From Prodigiosinella aquatilis (lineage in GTDB: Bacteria > Pseudomonadota > Gammaproteobacteria > Enterobacterales > Enterobacteriaceae): 64,000 nt of DNA. The notes below the pieces were generated by a model. That model was not told the origin of the DNA. It saw only the letters and a list, made by a program, of their open reading frames with translations, and made no database searches. Location of the stretch: the NCBI GenBank assembly GCA_030388725.1, contig CP128857.1, positions 3,162,001 to 3,226,000 of the forward strand, written 5' to 3'. The translations under genes and the position numbers were made by a program. Shown piece by piece: positions 56,974 to 64,000 of the stretch. The first letter of the stretch is position 1. Every line of letters begins with the position of its first letter.

Positions 56974-57007
56974 ATAAAAAAGGTAGCGGAGATTCCTCCA
57001 CTACCTT
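56974..57007 (-). terminator. Rho-independent terminator of ybiT
   Basis: On the minus strand AAGGTAGTGGAG pairs with CTCCGCTACCTT over 12 bases (one G-T pair), loop of 4, followed by a run of T. It lies 32 bases after the ybiT stop. Confidence 0.85.
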
Positions 57008-57038
57008 GAGTAATTACCATGTATATTGACGCTAACGA

Positions 57039-58631
57039 TTACTCAATACCACGGCTACGCAGGTAATCTTCGTAATTACCGGAAAAATCCACCACTTTCT
57101 GCGGTGTAATTTCCAGAATACGTGTCGCCAATGAGCTAACGAATTCGCGGTCGTGCGACACAAACAGTAACGTACCTGGGTACATTTCCAGCGCCATGTT
57201 CAGTGATTCAATGGATTCCATATCCAGATGGTTAGTTGGTTCGTCCATCACCAATACATTCGGACGCTGCATCATCAGCTTGCCAAACAACATACGGCCT
57301 TTCTCTCCGCCGGATAATACCTTGACATTCTTTCTGATATCGTCCTGAGAGAATAGAAGACGACCCAATACACTACGCACCGCCTGTTCGTCATCCTTTT
57401 CCTGCTTCCACTGACTCATCCAGTCAAATACGGTGAGATCTCCCTCAAACTCATATTCATGATCCTGAGCGTAATAACCAATTTTTACATTCTCAGACCA
57501 TTTCACCGTACCGGCATCCGGTGGTAAATCACCAACCAGTGTTTTCATCAGCGTCGATTTACCAATCCCGTTATTACCGAGAATAGCCACCTTGTCACCG
57601 ACTTCAATCAGCAATTTTAGCTGGCTGAACAGTGGCCCATTATCAAAACCCTTAGTCAGTCCTTCCACTTCCAATGCGTTACGGAACAGTTTTTTATCCT
57701 GTTCAAAACGGATGAATGGATTCTGGCGGCTGGAGGCTTTCACCTCTTCCAACTGGATTTTCTCTATCTGACGGGCTCGGGACGTCGCTTGACGGGATTT
57801 GGAAGCATTGGCACTAAAACGGCTGACAAATGACTGCAATTCAGAGATCTGCGCTTTTTTCTTGGCATTATCCGCCAGCAGACGCTCACGAGATTGCGTC
57901 GATGCCGTCATATACTCGTCATAATTTCCGGGATAAATACGCAACTCACCATAATCCAGATCCGCCATATGGGTACATACCATATTCAAAAAGTGACGGT
58001 CATGGGAGATGATGATCATGGTGCTGTTACGTTCATTCAGCACCTGTTCCAACCAACGAATCGTGTCAATGTCCAGGTTGTTGGTCGGTTCGTCCAACAG
58101 CAGAATATCAGGATCAGCAAATAATGCCTGTGCCAGCAATACACGCAACTTCCAGCCAGGTGCAATTTCACTCATCATCCCATAGTGCTGTTCCAGTGGA
58201 ATACCGACGCCTAGCAGCAACTCACCAGCACGGGACTCGGCAGTATACCCATCCATTTCGCCATATTTTATTTCCAGATCAGCGACTTTATACCCATCTT
58301 CTTCGCTCATTTCCGCCATGGAATAAATATGGTCACGCTCTTCCTTTACCCTCCACAGCTCAGCGTGTCCCATAATCACCGTATCCAGCACAGTATGGTT
58401 TTCAAACGCAAACTGATCCTGACGCAGTTTCCCCAATCGTTCATTAGGTTCGAGAAACACGTTGCCCGCGGTCGGTATCAGATCACCGCCAAGGATTTTC
58501 ATAAAGGTGGATTTACCGCAGCCATTGGCACCGATCAACCCATAGCGGTTACCATTGCCAAACTTCACGGAAATGTTTTCAAATAGCGGCTTACTGCCGA
58601 ATTGCATCGTAATATTATTGGTACTTAACAC
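57039..58631 (-). CDS. ybiT: ABC-F family ATPase YbiT
   Basis: This 530-residue soluble ABC-F protein has two ATPase domains and no membrane part; ABC-F proteins act at the ribosome. The first domain has GANGCGKST and LLLDEPTNNLDID, with a degenerate signature (EIAPGWKLR). The second has GNNGIGKST, LSGGEKGRMLF and LVMDEPTNHLDMES. The linker (ADNAKKKAQISELQSFVSRF) fits the P-site interaction motif region. Length and details fit YbiT. Confidence 0.93.
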   Translation of the reverse strand: MLSTNNITMQFGSKPLFENISVKFGNGNRYGLIGANGCGKSTFMKILGGDLIPTAGNVFLEPNERLGKLRQDQFAFENHTVLDTVIMGHAELWRVKEERDHIYSMAEMSEEDGYKVADLEIKYGEMDGYTAESRAGELLLGVGIPLEQHYGMMSEIAPGWKLRVLLAQALFADPDILLLDEPTNNLDIDTIRWLEQVLNERNSTMIIISHDRHFLNMVCTHMADLDYGELRIYPGNYDEYMTASTQSRERLLADNAKKKAQISELQSFVSRFSANASKSRQATSRARQIEKIQLEEVKASSRQNPFIRFEQDKKLFRNALEVEGLTKGFDNGPLFSQLKLLIEVGDKVAILGNNGIGKSTLMKTLVGDLPPDAGTVKWSENVKIGYYAQDHEYEFEGDLTVFDWMSQWKQEKDDEQAVRSVLGRLLFSQDDIRKNVKVLSGGEKGRMLFGKLMMQRPNVLVMDEPTNHLDMESIESLNMALEMYPGTLLFVSHDREFVSSLATRILEITPQKVVDFSGNYEDYLRSRGIE

Positions 58632-58809
58632 AGCACTTACTCACGTTAGAATGTGATTTGGCGCGCATTATGCCATAAGCCGGAGTCAGAATCCCGGTCA
58701 GATTTGTGTGAGTTTTAATCTCTTCTGACCCAATGTTTATCCCCTACAGGACAAATGTCTTTCAATAACTATAAGATGGGCACTTCCATTGCCCAAAAAG
58801 GAGTGCCCA

Positions 58810-59697
58810 ATGCCGTCAGAACGTAAGTTTAAGCAAGTCGATGTCTTCACTCACCTTGCATACAAAGGCAACCCATTGGCCGTCATACTGGATGCTGACG
58901 GTCTGAGTGATGAGCAAATGCAAGATATCGCGCGCTGGACCCACCTTTCTGAAACCACCTTTGTATTTCCACCTACCGACCCGATAGCCGATTATCAGAT
59001 ACGCATCTTCACACCGGTATCAGAATTCCCCTTTGCCGGGCACCCCACGCTGGGCACCGCACATGCCTTATTGGAAGCAGGACTGAAACCCCATGTTTCC
59101 AACCAGCTTATCCAACAGTGTGGCATTGGCCTGGTATCCATTAATATCGCCGCCGATGGTCAGCTCGCGTTTCGGGCACCCGAGGCGAAGATTGACCTCC
59201 TCCATGAGGACCAGTATTCCCTGCTTAACACGATACTGGGAAATAATTTGAGAGACAGACAATACGCACCTGCCACGGTACGTATAGGGGTTTGCTGGAC
59301 TACGGTACGCATGGAAACAGCAACAGCCTGCCTGAATGTCCGGCCCAATCTGGCATCGCTTGAATCTCTGCTTCAACAGTGCCAGTCCAATGGATTGGCC
59401 CTCTATGGACCTCATGACCACACAATGCAGGACGATTATGAAGTCAGAGTATTTACCATAGAGAATGGACAACTGGTTGAAGATCCGGTGACAGGTAGCG
59501 CCAATGCCTGCATCGCCCGGTTACTACAAATGGAATATTATCCAGGTAACATGGACACAAAGCTGAAGCTGAGTTACAGCGCTCGTCAGGGCACAATGCT
59601 CAATCACAGTGGACGAGTGAAGGTAGCTTATATCGATGGACATCCCTGGATCGGAGGATACAGCCAGACCCTTATCGACGGTATTATCAAAATCTAG
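58810..59697 (+). CDS. PhzF-family isomerase-like protein
   Basis: This 295-residue protein has the PhzF fold signature: VDVFTHLAYKGNPLAVILDADGLSD, LSETTFVFPP with the catalytic-type glutamate, RIFTPVSEFPFAGHPTLGTA, and EDPVTGSANACI near the C-terminus. The family includes phenazine enzyme PhzF and many isomerases of unknown substrate. AAGGAG lies 6 bases before the ATG at 58810. No phenazine genes are nearby, so a role in phenazine synthesis is not indicated. It diverges from ybiT. Confidence 0.85.
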   Translation: MPSERKFKQVDVFTHLAYKGNPLAVILDADGLSDEQMQDIARWTHLSETTFVFPPTDPIADYQIRIFTPVSEFPFAGHPTLGTAHALLEAGLKPHVSNQLIQQCGIGLVSINIAADGQLAFRAPEAKIDLLHEDQYSLLNTILGNNLRDRQYAPATVRIGVCWTTVRMETATACLNVRPNLASLESLLQQCQSNGLALYGPHDHTMQDDYEVRVFTIENGQLVEDPVTGSANACIARLLQMEYYPGNMDTKLKLSYSARQGTMLNHSGRVKVAYIDGHPWIGGYSQTLIDGIIKI

Positions 59698-59741
59698 CAT
59701 TACTCATCAAAATACGAATAATGCCGCACGGCTAAAATCAC

Positions 59742-60482
59742 TCACCCGGAAATATTTTTGTGTTCAATCAGGCACAACGTGGTGACGCCGCTTGCCGACT
59801 CGTTAAACCAGACCTGCAGCTGCACGCCCTCGCAGTAGGCGTCAGCCAGATTCTCCGCCAGTTCGAAACATAATGAATTCTGCGGCAGATCCATACTTAT
59901 CAACTTAGCCGCAGAAAAATTGAAATACCGTCCCACCGCCGGATATAGCGCTTTGAATATGGATTCTTTGGCAGAAAAAATATGCGTAAAGTATTTATCC
60001 AGCCCTTCACTCATCGTGTTAACCAGCCACCGTTCACGCTGATCGAGTACAACATTGCCAAGCTCTTCTGCTGCGTTTGCCTGAACAACCCAATTTTCTG
60101 TATCGACTCCAACTGCGGCATAATCTTTTTTCTTGGCGACAATACACACGGCGCTATCGTTACTGTGGCTGATCGACCCCAGCAAATGTTCCGGCCATAT
60201 CGGGCACCGGTTGCTATCGCTAGACACATTAAACTGTTGTATTCCCATTTCTGTAAGACACTGCTTTGCCAAATAACGACCAGCAAAATATTCGGCGCGC
60301 CTTTTTCTTATCGAACACTTCACCGTGGCCGGCAGGAAAATATTTTCTTTTATAAACAAGTCGTCATCAAACTGACTGATATCGAACCAGCAATTGGCGA
60401 CATGTAAATTCGCGTTATACACTAAAGGAGAAACCGTCAGTTTTATAAATTGAGTCAGCAGAAATGAGCTAGAAAAAGACAT
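59742..60482 (-). CDS. 4'-phosphopantetheinyl transferase (EntD family)
   Basis: This 246-residue enzyme would attach phosphopantetheine to carrier domains of NRPS or PKS proteins. It has RKRRAEYFAGRYLA, GSISHSNDSA, AVGVDTE with the metal-binding Asp/Glu and the FSAKESIFKALYP block, all hallmarks of the EntD/Sfp group. It is the only such gene in the window, so it may activate CbsB and CbsF, although it is about 47 kb from them. It is divergent from a 3-hydroxyacyl-CoA dehydrogenase gene over an 84-base region with a perfect palindrome, which suggests another target pathway next door. Confidence 0.9.
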   Translation of the reverse strand: MSFSSSFLLTQFIKLTVSPLVYNANLHVANCWFDISQFDDDLFIKENIFLPATVKCSIRKRRAEYFAGRYLAKQCLTEMGIQQFNVSSDSNRCPIWPEHLLGSISHSNDSAVCIVAKKKDYAAVGVDTENWVVQANAAEELGNVVLDQRERWLVNTMSEGLDKYFTHIFSAKESIFKALYPAVGRYFNFSAAKLISMDLPQNSLCFELAENLADAYCEGVQLQVWFNESASGVTTLCLIEHKNISG

Positions 60483-60531
60483 TGTTATTTGCTCTACCTT
60501 TCCTGAACGTCATTAAGTTTCTATCGTAATG

Positions 60532-60546
60532 CCAAGAAAATCTTGG
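60532..60546. promoter_or_regulatory. Palindrome in the transferase-dehydrogenase divergent region
   Basis: CCAAGA and TCTTGG form a perfect inverted repeat around AAA. It is 20 bases before the dehydrogenase start, in an 84-base gap between divergent genes. It is a candidate operator for one shared regulator, not coded within this window. Confidence 0.4.
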
Positions 60547-60566
60547 TACAAGAATAAGGATCTAAC

Positions 60567-61433
60567 ATGATCGGTAAAGTTGCCGTTATCGGTGCGGGTG
60601 TCATGGGTACCGGCATCAGTCAGGTATTAGCAGAGCATCATATTGATGTCATCCTGGTGGATCTGGAGCAAGCTATTCTGGAACAGGCCCTGACAACAAT
60701 CCGGCAAAATATTCGGCTAAATATGTTGATGGGCAAAATGAATCGGGATCTGGATTTGGACGTCCTGTTTTCATTTATTCACATGACAACGTCACTAAAT
60801 GATATACAAAATGTTGATTTTGTTATAGAAAATACCACAGAAAAATGGACTACCAAAGCAAGAATCTATCCTGAGATAGATGATATTTGCCCTCCTGACT
60901 GTATATTTGCTGCCAATACTTCGGCCATTTCAATTACCCGCCTGGCCGATTTAACGCGGCGAGCAGACAAAGTGCTGGGCATGCATTTTATGAATCCGGT
61001 TCCGCAGAAACCGATAGTCGAAACCATACGAGGAAAACACACCAGCGATACCACCATTGATCGCGCAGCATCATTCCTCGCTCAGATTAATAAACGCCAC
61101 ATTGTCGTGAACGATGCTCCTGGTTTTGTCGCCAACCGTATTTCCCATCTATATATCAATGAAGCTATCAGGGTCGTGCAAGAAAAAATCGGCAGTGCTG
61201 AACAGGTCGATGCCATTTTTAGGCAATGTTACAACCATGAAACCGGGCCATTGGAAACGGCTGATTTAATTGGATTGGATACCGTATTACTGACACTGGA
61301 AGCGTTATATCAAAGTTTAGCGGATCCCAAATTCCGCCCGGCTCCGCTATTACAACAGATGGTAGACGCCGGTCTGTATGGCAGAAAGTCTGGTCAGGGC
61401 TTCTATAAATATTATGAATCGCCACGGGTTTAA
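60567..61433 (+). CDS. 3-hydroxyacyl-CoA dehydrogenase-like protein
   Basis: This 288-residue NAD-dependent dehydrogenase resembles 3-hydroxybutyryl-CoA dehydrogenases. It has the GAGVMGTGISQ nucleotide motif, FVIENTTEKWTTK, ANTSAISITRLA, LGMHFMNPVPQKPIVE, and NDAPGFVANRI with a C-terminal GLDTVL and GQGFYKYY. In some antibiotic clusters an enzyme of this type makes unusual extender units (the FkbK/OzmG role). That use is suggested by the divergent phosphopantetheinyl transferase but is not shown. The gene ends a few bases before an IS3-family element, so downstream partners may have been displaced. Confidence 0.85.
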   Translation: MIGKVAVIGAGVMGTGISQVLAEHHIDVILVDLEQAILEQALTTIRQNIRLNMLMGKMNRDLDLDVLFSFIHMTTSLNDIQNVDFVIENTTEKWTTKARIYPEIDDICPPDCIFAANTSAISITRLADLTRRADKVLGMHFMNPVPQKPIVETIRGKHTSDTTIDRAASFLAQINKRHIVVNDAPGFVANRISHLYINEAIRVVQEKIGSAEQVDAIFRQCYNHETGPLETADLIGLDTVLLTLEALYQSLADPKFRPAPLLQQMVDAGLYGRKSGQGFYKYYESPRV

Positions 61434-61477
61434 CAAACACTTCGGAGTCATTTAAGATGACTTAAAGAGAGGTGCCC

Positions 61478-61756
61478 ATGAACGGTAAGCGTTATCCCAA
61501 AGAGTTTAAAATTGAAGCAGTCAAACAGGTTGTTGATCGCGGTCATTCTGTTTCCAGCGTTGCAATACGTCTCGATATCACCACCCACAGCCTTTACGCC
61601 TGGATAAAGAAGTACGGTCCGGACTCATCCACTAATAAAGAACAGTCAGATGCTCAGGCCGAGATCCGCCGGCTCCAGAAGGAACTGAAGAGGGTTACTG
61701 ACGAGCGGGACATATTAAAAAAAGCCGCGGCGTACTTCGCAAAGCTGTCCGACTGA
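61478..61756 (+). CDS. IS3-family OrfA, DNA-binding protein
   Basis: This 92-residue protein has the IS3 OrfA helix-turn-helix (RYPKEFKIEAVKQVVDRGHSVSSVAIRLDI, SLYAWIKKYG) and a leucine-zipper-like tail (AEIRRLQKELKRVTDERDILKKA). It begins after AGAGAGG. A frame change near its end joins it to OrfB. Confidence 0.92.
   Translation: MNGKRYPKEFKIEAVKQVVDRGHSVSSVAIRLDITTHSLYAWIKKYGPDSSTNKEQSDAQAEIRRLQKELKRVTDERDILKKAAAYFAKLSD
61717..61723 (+). other. A7 slippery site for OrfAB frameshifting
   Basis: Seven A residues followed by GCC lie where the orfA and orfB frames overlap. A -1 shift here would read on into KSRGVLRKAVRLKYAF and then orfB, as is usual for production of the IS3 OrfAB transposase. 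Confidence 0.8.
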
Positions 61757-61812
61757 AGTACGCCTTTATCCGTGACAACACCTGTTGCTGGCCTGTTCGC
61801 CTGCTCTGCCGG

Positions 61813-62625
61813 GTGCTGGATGTTCATCCCAGTGGCTTTTACGCCTGGCTTCAGCAGCCGCATTCTCAGCGCCACCAGACAGATCTGAGACTGACGGGCC
61901 AGATCAAACAGTTCTGGCTGGAGTCCGGTTGCGTTTATGGCTATCGCAAGATCCATCTGGACCTGCGGGATAGCGGGCAACAGTGCGGAGTGAACCGAGT
62001 CTGGCGACTGATGAAGCGTGTCGGGATAAAGGCTCAGGTCGGGTACCGGAGCCCGCGGGCACGTAAAGGCGAAGCCAGTATCGTGTCGCCCAACAGGCTC
62101 CAGCGACAGTTCAATCCGGATGCTCCGGATGAGCGTTGGGTAACGGACATAACCTACATCAGGACCCACGAAGGCTGGCTGTATCTGGCCGTGGTTGTTG
62201 ACCTGTTCTCACGTAAGGTTATCGGCTGGTCAATGCAATCCCGGATGACAAAGGACATTGTCCTGAACGCACTGCTGATGGCTGTATGGCGGCGTAATCC
62301 CCAAAGACAGGTGCTGGTTCACTCGGACCAGTGCAGTCAGTACACAAGCCATGAGTGGCAGTCGTTCCTGAAATCACACGGCCTGGAGGGGAGTATGAGC
62401 CGTCGCGGTAACTGTCACGATAACGCGGTTGCAGAAAGCTTTTTCCAGTTACTGAAACGCGAGCGGATAAAGAAAAAGATCTACGGAACGCGAGAAGAAG
62501 CCCGCAGTGATATTTTTGATTACATCGAAATGTTTTATAATAGTAAGCGTCGGCATGGTTCGAGCGATCAGATGTCGCCGACAGAATATGAAAACCAATA
62601 TTATCAACGGCTCGGAAGTGTCTAG
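61813..62625 (+). CDS. IS3-family OrfB transposase catalytic part
   Basis: This is the integrase-like (DDE) domain, 270 residues from the first ATG; in the OrfAB fusion it would begin near 61723. It has HPSGFYAWL, the first Asp in WVTDITYIRT, the second in VLVHSDQCSQYTS, and the Glu in CHDNAVAESFFQLLKRE, then YNSKRRH. The HSDQ segment normally continues with Gly; it is Cys here, so activity may be affected. Confidence 0.9.
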   Translation: MLDVHPSGFYAWLQQPHSQRHQTDLRLTGQIKQFWLESGCVYGYRKIHLDLRDSGQQCGVNRVWRLMKRVGIKAQVGYRSPRARKGEASIVSPNRLQRQFNPDAPDERWVTDITYIRTHEGWLYLAVVVDLFSRKVIGWSMQSRMTKDIVLNALLMAVWRRNPQRQVLVHSDQCSQYTSHEWQSFLKSHGLEGSMSRRGNCHDNAVAESFFQLLKRERIKKKIYGTREEARSDIFDYIEMFYNSKRRHGSSDQMSPTEYENQYYQRLGSV

Positions 62626-62884
62626 ATTATCCGTGGCGATTCACTAGTAAGATTTTTAGGATATAGCCTATTCCATGTCAAGAAACTCCAATGTAATTAA
62701 ATCCACTTCTGAATTATTCACAATAACGCTTATCTCCGTATTTAGTGAGCAATGCTCAGACTATTCTTTATAAAATCAATGCACAAAAGTCGGCACAGAG
62801 TATACGATGTAATACTGCTCTATCATCAGATACCACGATTTTCTCAAAAATAAATATCTCTTTTTCAAGGTTTACTGGAACTGA

Positions 62885-63051
62885 TCCTGACCCGGAATCC
62901 TGCTCCATTCAGAAACAGAATTCTGACGTGATGAAGATTCTCCTGAACGGAGGTGGTATCGATGAAAAAGTCACGATTCACCGAAGCACAAATTGTCTTT
63001 GCCCTCAAGCAGGCTGAACTTCCTTGTTCTACTGCCAGTGCACAGGACTAG
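62885..63051 (+). pseudogene. IS407/IS1222-like element remnant
   Basis: ATG at 62962 begins MKKSRFTEAQIVFALKQAEL, the typical N-terminus of IS3-family (IS407 group) OrfA, but after about 20 residues the match ends and a stop follows at about 63051. Upstream GATCCTGACCCGGAATCC resembles the terminal region of that group. Only the left end of the element is left. Confidence 0.75.
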
Positions 63052-63300
63052 TTCGCCTCGGACACGACGAAGAACCTTAATATCCTGTTGTTCAACGGTT
63101 TTTATAGCAACAAAATGAGTACCGGCGTACAGCAAGTCTCACCGATTGCCAGGGCTTCATTAACATCGTTTTTCTGATGATGTGCTAATGCTTTGACATG
63201 TTGGGTGAGAATAAGCCGGACGAGAAAACCCATTGATTGAAAAGTGCGCCCCAGTAATGAGAAGTGGCGCAGACTTCCATCGCAATTAGCATATCGGTAG
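63052..63300 (-). pseudogene. IS110-family transposase fragment
   Basis: On the minus strand, pieces of an IS110-type transposase appear in more than one frame: IAMEVCATSHYWG, then FQSMGFLVRLILTQHVKALAHHQKNDVNEALAIGE, then THFVAIKTVEQQDIKVLRRVRGE. At least two frame changes are needed, so it is inactive. It abuts the IS407-like remnant and comes just before the DUF883 gene stop. Confidence 0.75.
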
Positions 63301-63303
63301 GGA

Positions 63304-63618
63304 CTATTTTTTCGCCAGCAAAACACCTAGTACCAAACCAACGGTTGCCCCGATTCCAACCCCATACCAGGGATTGTCATGCAGATAAATATCCGCTTTA
63401 TCAGCAACCTGCTTTGCTCGTTGACAATAACCATCAGACATATCATTGAGATGTGTTTTTACCTGCTGTAATGAAGTCTCAGCTTTCTTTTTCAACTCCT
63501 GATAAGTTTTGTCTGCATAATCACCCGAATAACGCACTATCTCTTCTAATATTTCAGATAGCAGTTTCAAATCATCCTCAATATGGATTTCTCCAGGCTG
63601 TTGATGGATCGACGCCAT
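63304..63618 (-). CDS. DUF883 (ElaB/YqjD-like) membrane-anchored protein
   Basis: This 104-residue protein has a helical, charged N-terminal part (LKLLSEILEEIVRYSG, YQELKKKAETSLQQVKTHL) and a single C-terminal membrane helix (NPWYGVGIGATVGLVLGVLLAKK). This is the layout of YqjD/ElaB proteins, which are C-tail anchored and in E. coli bind ribosomes in stationary phase. The IS110 remnant begins right after its stop, so its 3' region is the edge of an insertion. Confidence 0.88.
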   Translation of the reverse strand: MASIHQQPGEIHIEDDLKLLSEILEEIVRYSGDYADKTYQELKKKAETSLQQVKTHLNDMSDGYCQRAKQVADKADIYLHDNPWYGVGIGATVGLVLGVLLAKK

Positions 63619-63971
63619 GATATTCTCCTATTTGTAAAAGATTTTTTTACTCTCAGTAATTAACTATAGATAATTTCACACAACTAAGACAGGACTGCCG
63701 GATCATTGTATTTATGGGATAAGAAAAGCGAGGTGCTAACCGGTGGGATCGTAATTACGCACCAACAAGTCAGGCCATGTGACTTGCTATTACAGTAGTA
63801 TGTCCTAAATTGTATAAGTCTAAGTAATAAAAAGAAAATGACTACAAGATAGTCTGTGTGCTGCTGATAATGCACTAGAATTGTAATGTACTCACCGTAT
63901 AAACCGGCGCTGAGATAACGTGCCGGTAGATCACAATGGTTTTGTCATCAAATTTTCAATGAGGAAAAATT
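63619..63971. other. Intergenic region without a supported gene
   Basis: This 353-base stretch lies between divergent genes at the right edge and should hold promoters for both. A 63-codon minus-strand frame at 63684-63875 has no family features and no good ribosome site. I see no clear operator or repeat. Confidence 0.5.
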
Positions 63972-64000
63972 ATGAAATTGAATGTAGGTGGTGTGGATCG
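63972..64000 (+). CDS. Start of a probable DUF2892 membrane protein gene
   Basis: Only the first nine codons are in the window: MKLNVGGVD, after GAGGAAAAATT. This start is typical of small DUF2892 inner membrane proteins (MKxNVGGxDR followed by a helix). The rest lies beyond the right edge, so the call is based on little sequence. Confidence 0.5.

Larger units (their letters stand above)
61434..62628 (+). mobile_element. IS3-family insertion sequence
   Basis: The element holds orfA and orfB with a frameshift window and has related ends: ACACTTCGGAG on the left (about 61437) and CTCGGAAGTGT on the right (about 62612-62622). The limits are approximate because a target duplication could not be resolved. 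It lies between the two arms of a perfect 12-base inverted repeat, GAATCGCCACGG at 61416-61427 and CCGTGGCGATTC at 62631-62642. Confidence 0.85.

Noticed and set aside
58810..59697. Phenazine biosynthesis on the basis of the PhzF-family gene
   Set aside because: No other phz genes are in the window and PhzF-like proteins of unknown role are common.
63684..63875. 63-codon minus-strand frame upstream of the DUF883 gene
   Set aside because: No family signature, no good ribosome site and composition like random intergenic sequence.

Overview
The window looks like chromosome from a soft-rot enterobacterium of the Pectobacteriaceae, most likely Dickeya or a close relative. The strongest evidence is a chrysobactin-type siderophore locus in the arrangement described for Dickeya: cbsH and cbsF diverge from fct-cbsCEBA. 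Other enterobacterial traits agree: ERIC repeats, an allose operon, a formate dehydrogenase-N/O operon, a hydrogenase-2 locus, agp, ybiT and ygaC homologues. The species assignment is inference from gene content and order; no database was searched.

Layout. (1) 1-12.5 kb: catecholate siderophore locus. On the minus strand lie cbsH (esterase/peptidase), an mbtH-like gene and a large NRPS (cbsF) that runs off the left edge inside an epimerization domain. On the plus strand lie fct (TonB-dependent receptor) and cbsC-E-B-A (2,3-dihydroxybenzoate synthesis and activation). (2) 12.9-20.4 kb: an AT-rich RhlB-type glycosyltransferase, ggt, a decayed AraC/GyrI regulator, a LysR regulator, a YbdL-like aminotransferase and an orphan amino-acid binding protein. 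(3) 20.5-28.2 kb: a tripartite RND efflux operon whose pump gene is frameshifted in an A9 run, divergent from a frameshifted TetR gene and a Bcr/CflA-type MFS transporter. (4) 28.4-35.5 kb: a full D-allose uptake and catabolism locus (alsRBACEK plus rpiB). (5) 35.5-41.1 kb: fdoGHI-fdhE, whose catalytic subunit has cysteine at the usual selenocysteine position. (6) 41.1-42.0 kb: about 0.95 kb of ERIC-type repeats with a strong orphan Fur box. (7) 42.0-43.9 kb: ygaC-like gene and agp. (8) 43.9-56.5 kb: one continuous minus-strand hydrogenase-2 structural and maturation locus (hybOABCDE, hypA/hybF, hypBCDE, hypF) preceded by a perfect FNR box. (9) 57-61.4 kb: ybiT, a PhzF-family gene, an EntD-type phosphopantetheinyl transferase and a divergent 3-hydroxyacyl-CoA dehydrogenase. 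(10) 61.4-63.3 kb: an IS3-family element inserted between the arms of an inverted repeat, then IS407/IS1222-like and IS110-like remnants. (11) a DUF883 gene and the start of a DUF2892 gene at the right edge.

How the genes work together. CbsA/B/C would make 2,3-dihydroxybenzoate from chorismate. CbsE would load it on the carrier domain of CbsB, and CbsF would condense it with amino acids; the C-A-PCP-E order predicts a D-amino acid at the first position, matching DHB-D-Lys-L-Ser. Fct imports the ferric complex and CbsH releases the iron. The EntD-type transferase at 60 kb could prime CbsB and CbsF. The formate dehydrogenase and hydrogenase-2 loci both feed electrons to the quinone pool, and the FNR box suggests anaerobic control of the latter. 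The allose operon brings in allose by an ABC transporter, then uses AlsK, RpiB and AlsE to reach fructose 6-phosphate.

A theme of the window is single-base homopolymer indels in otherwise intact genes (RND pump, TetR regulator, hybA). These may be real decay, slippage-regulated expression or sequencing error. No strong candidate for a wholly new system was found. The least explained items are the RhlB-type glycosyltransferase beside the siderophore locus, the orphan Fur promoter at 41.6 kb, and the transferase/dehydrogenase pair cut off by the IS element.
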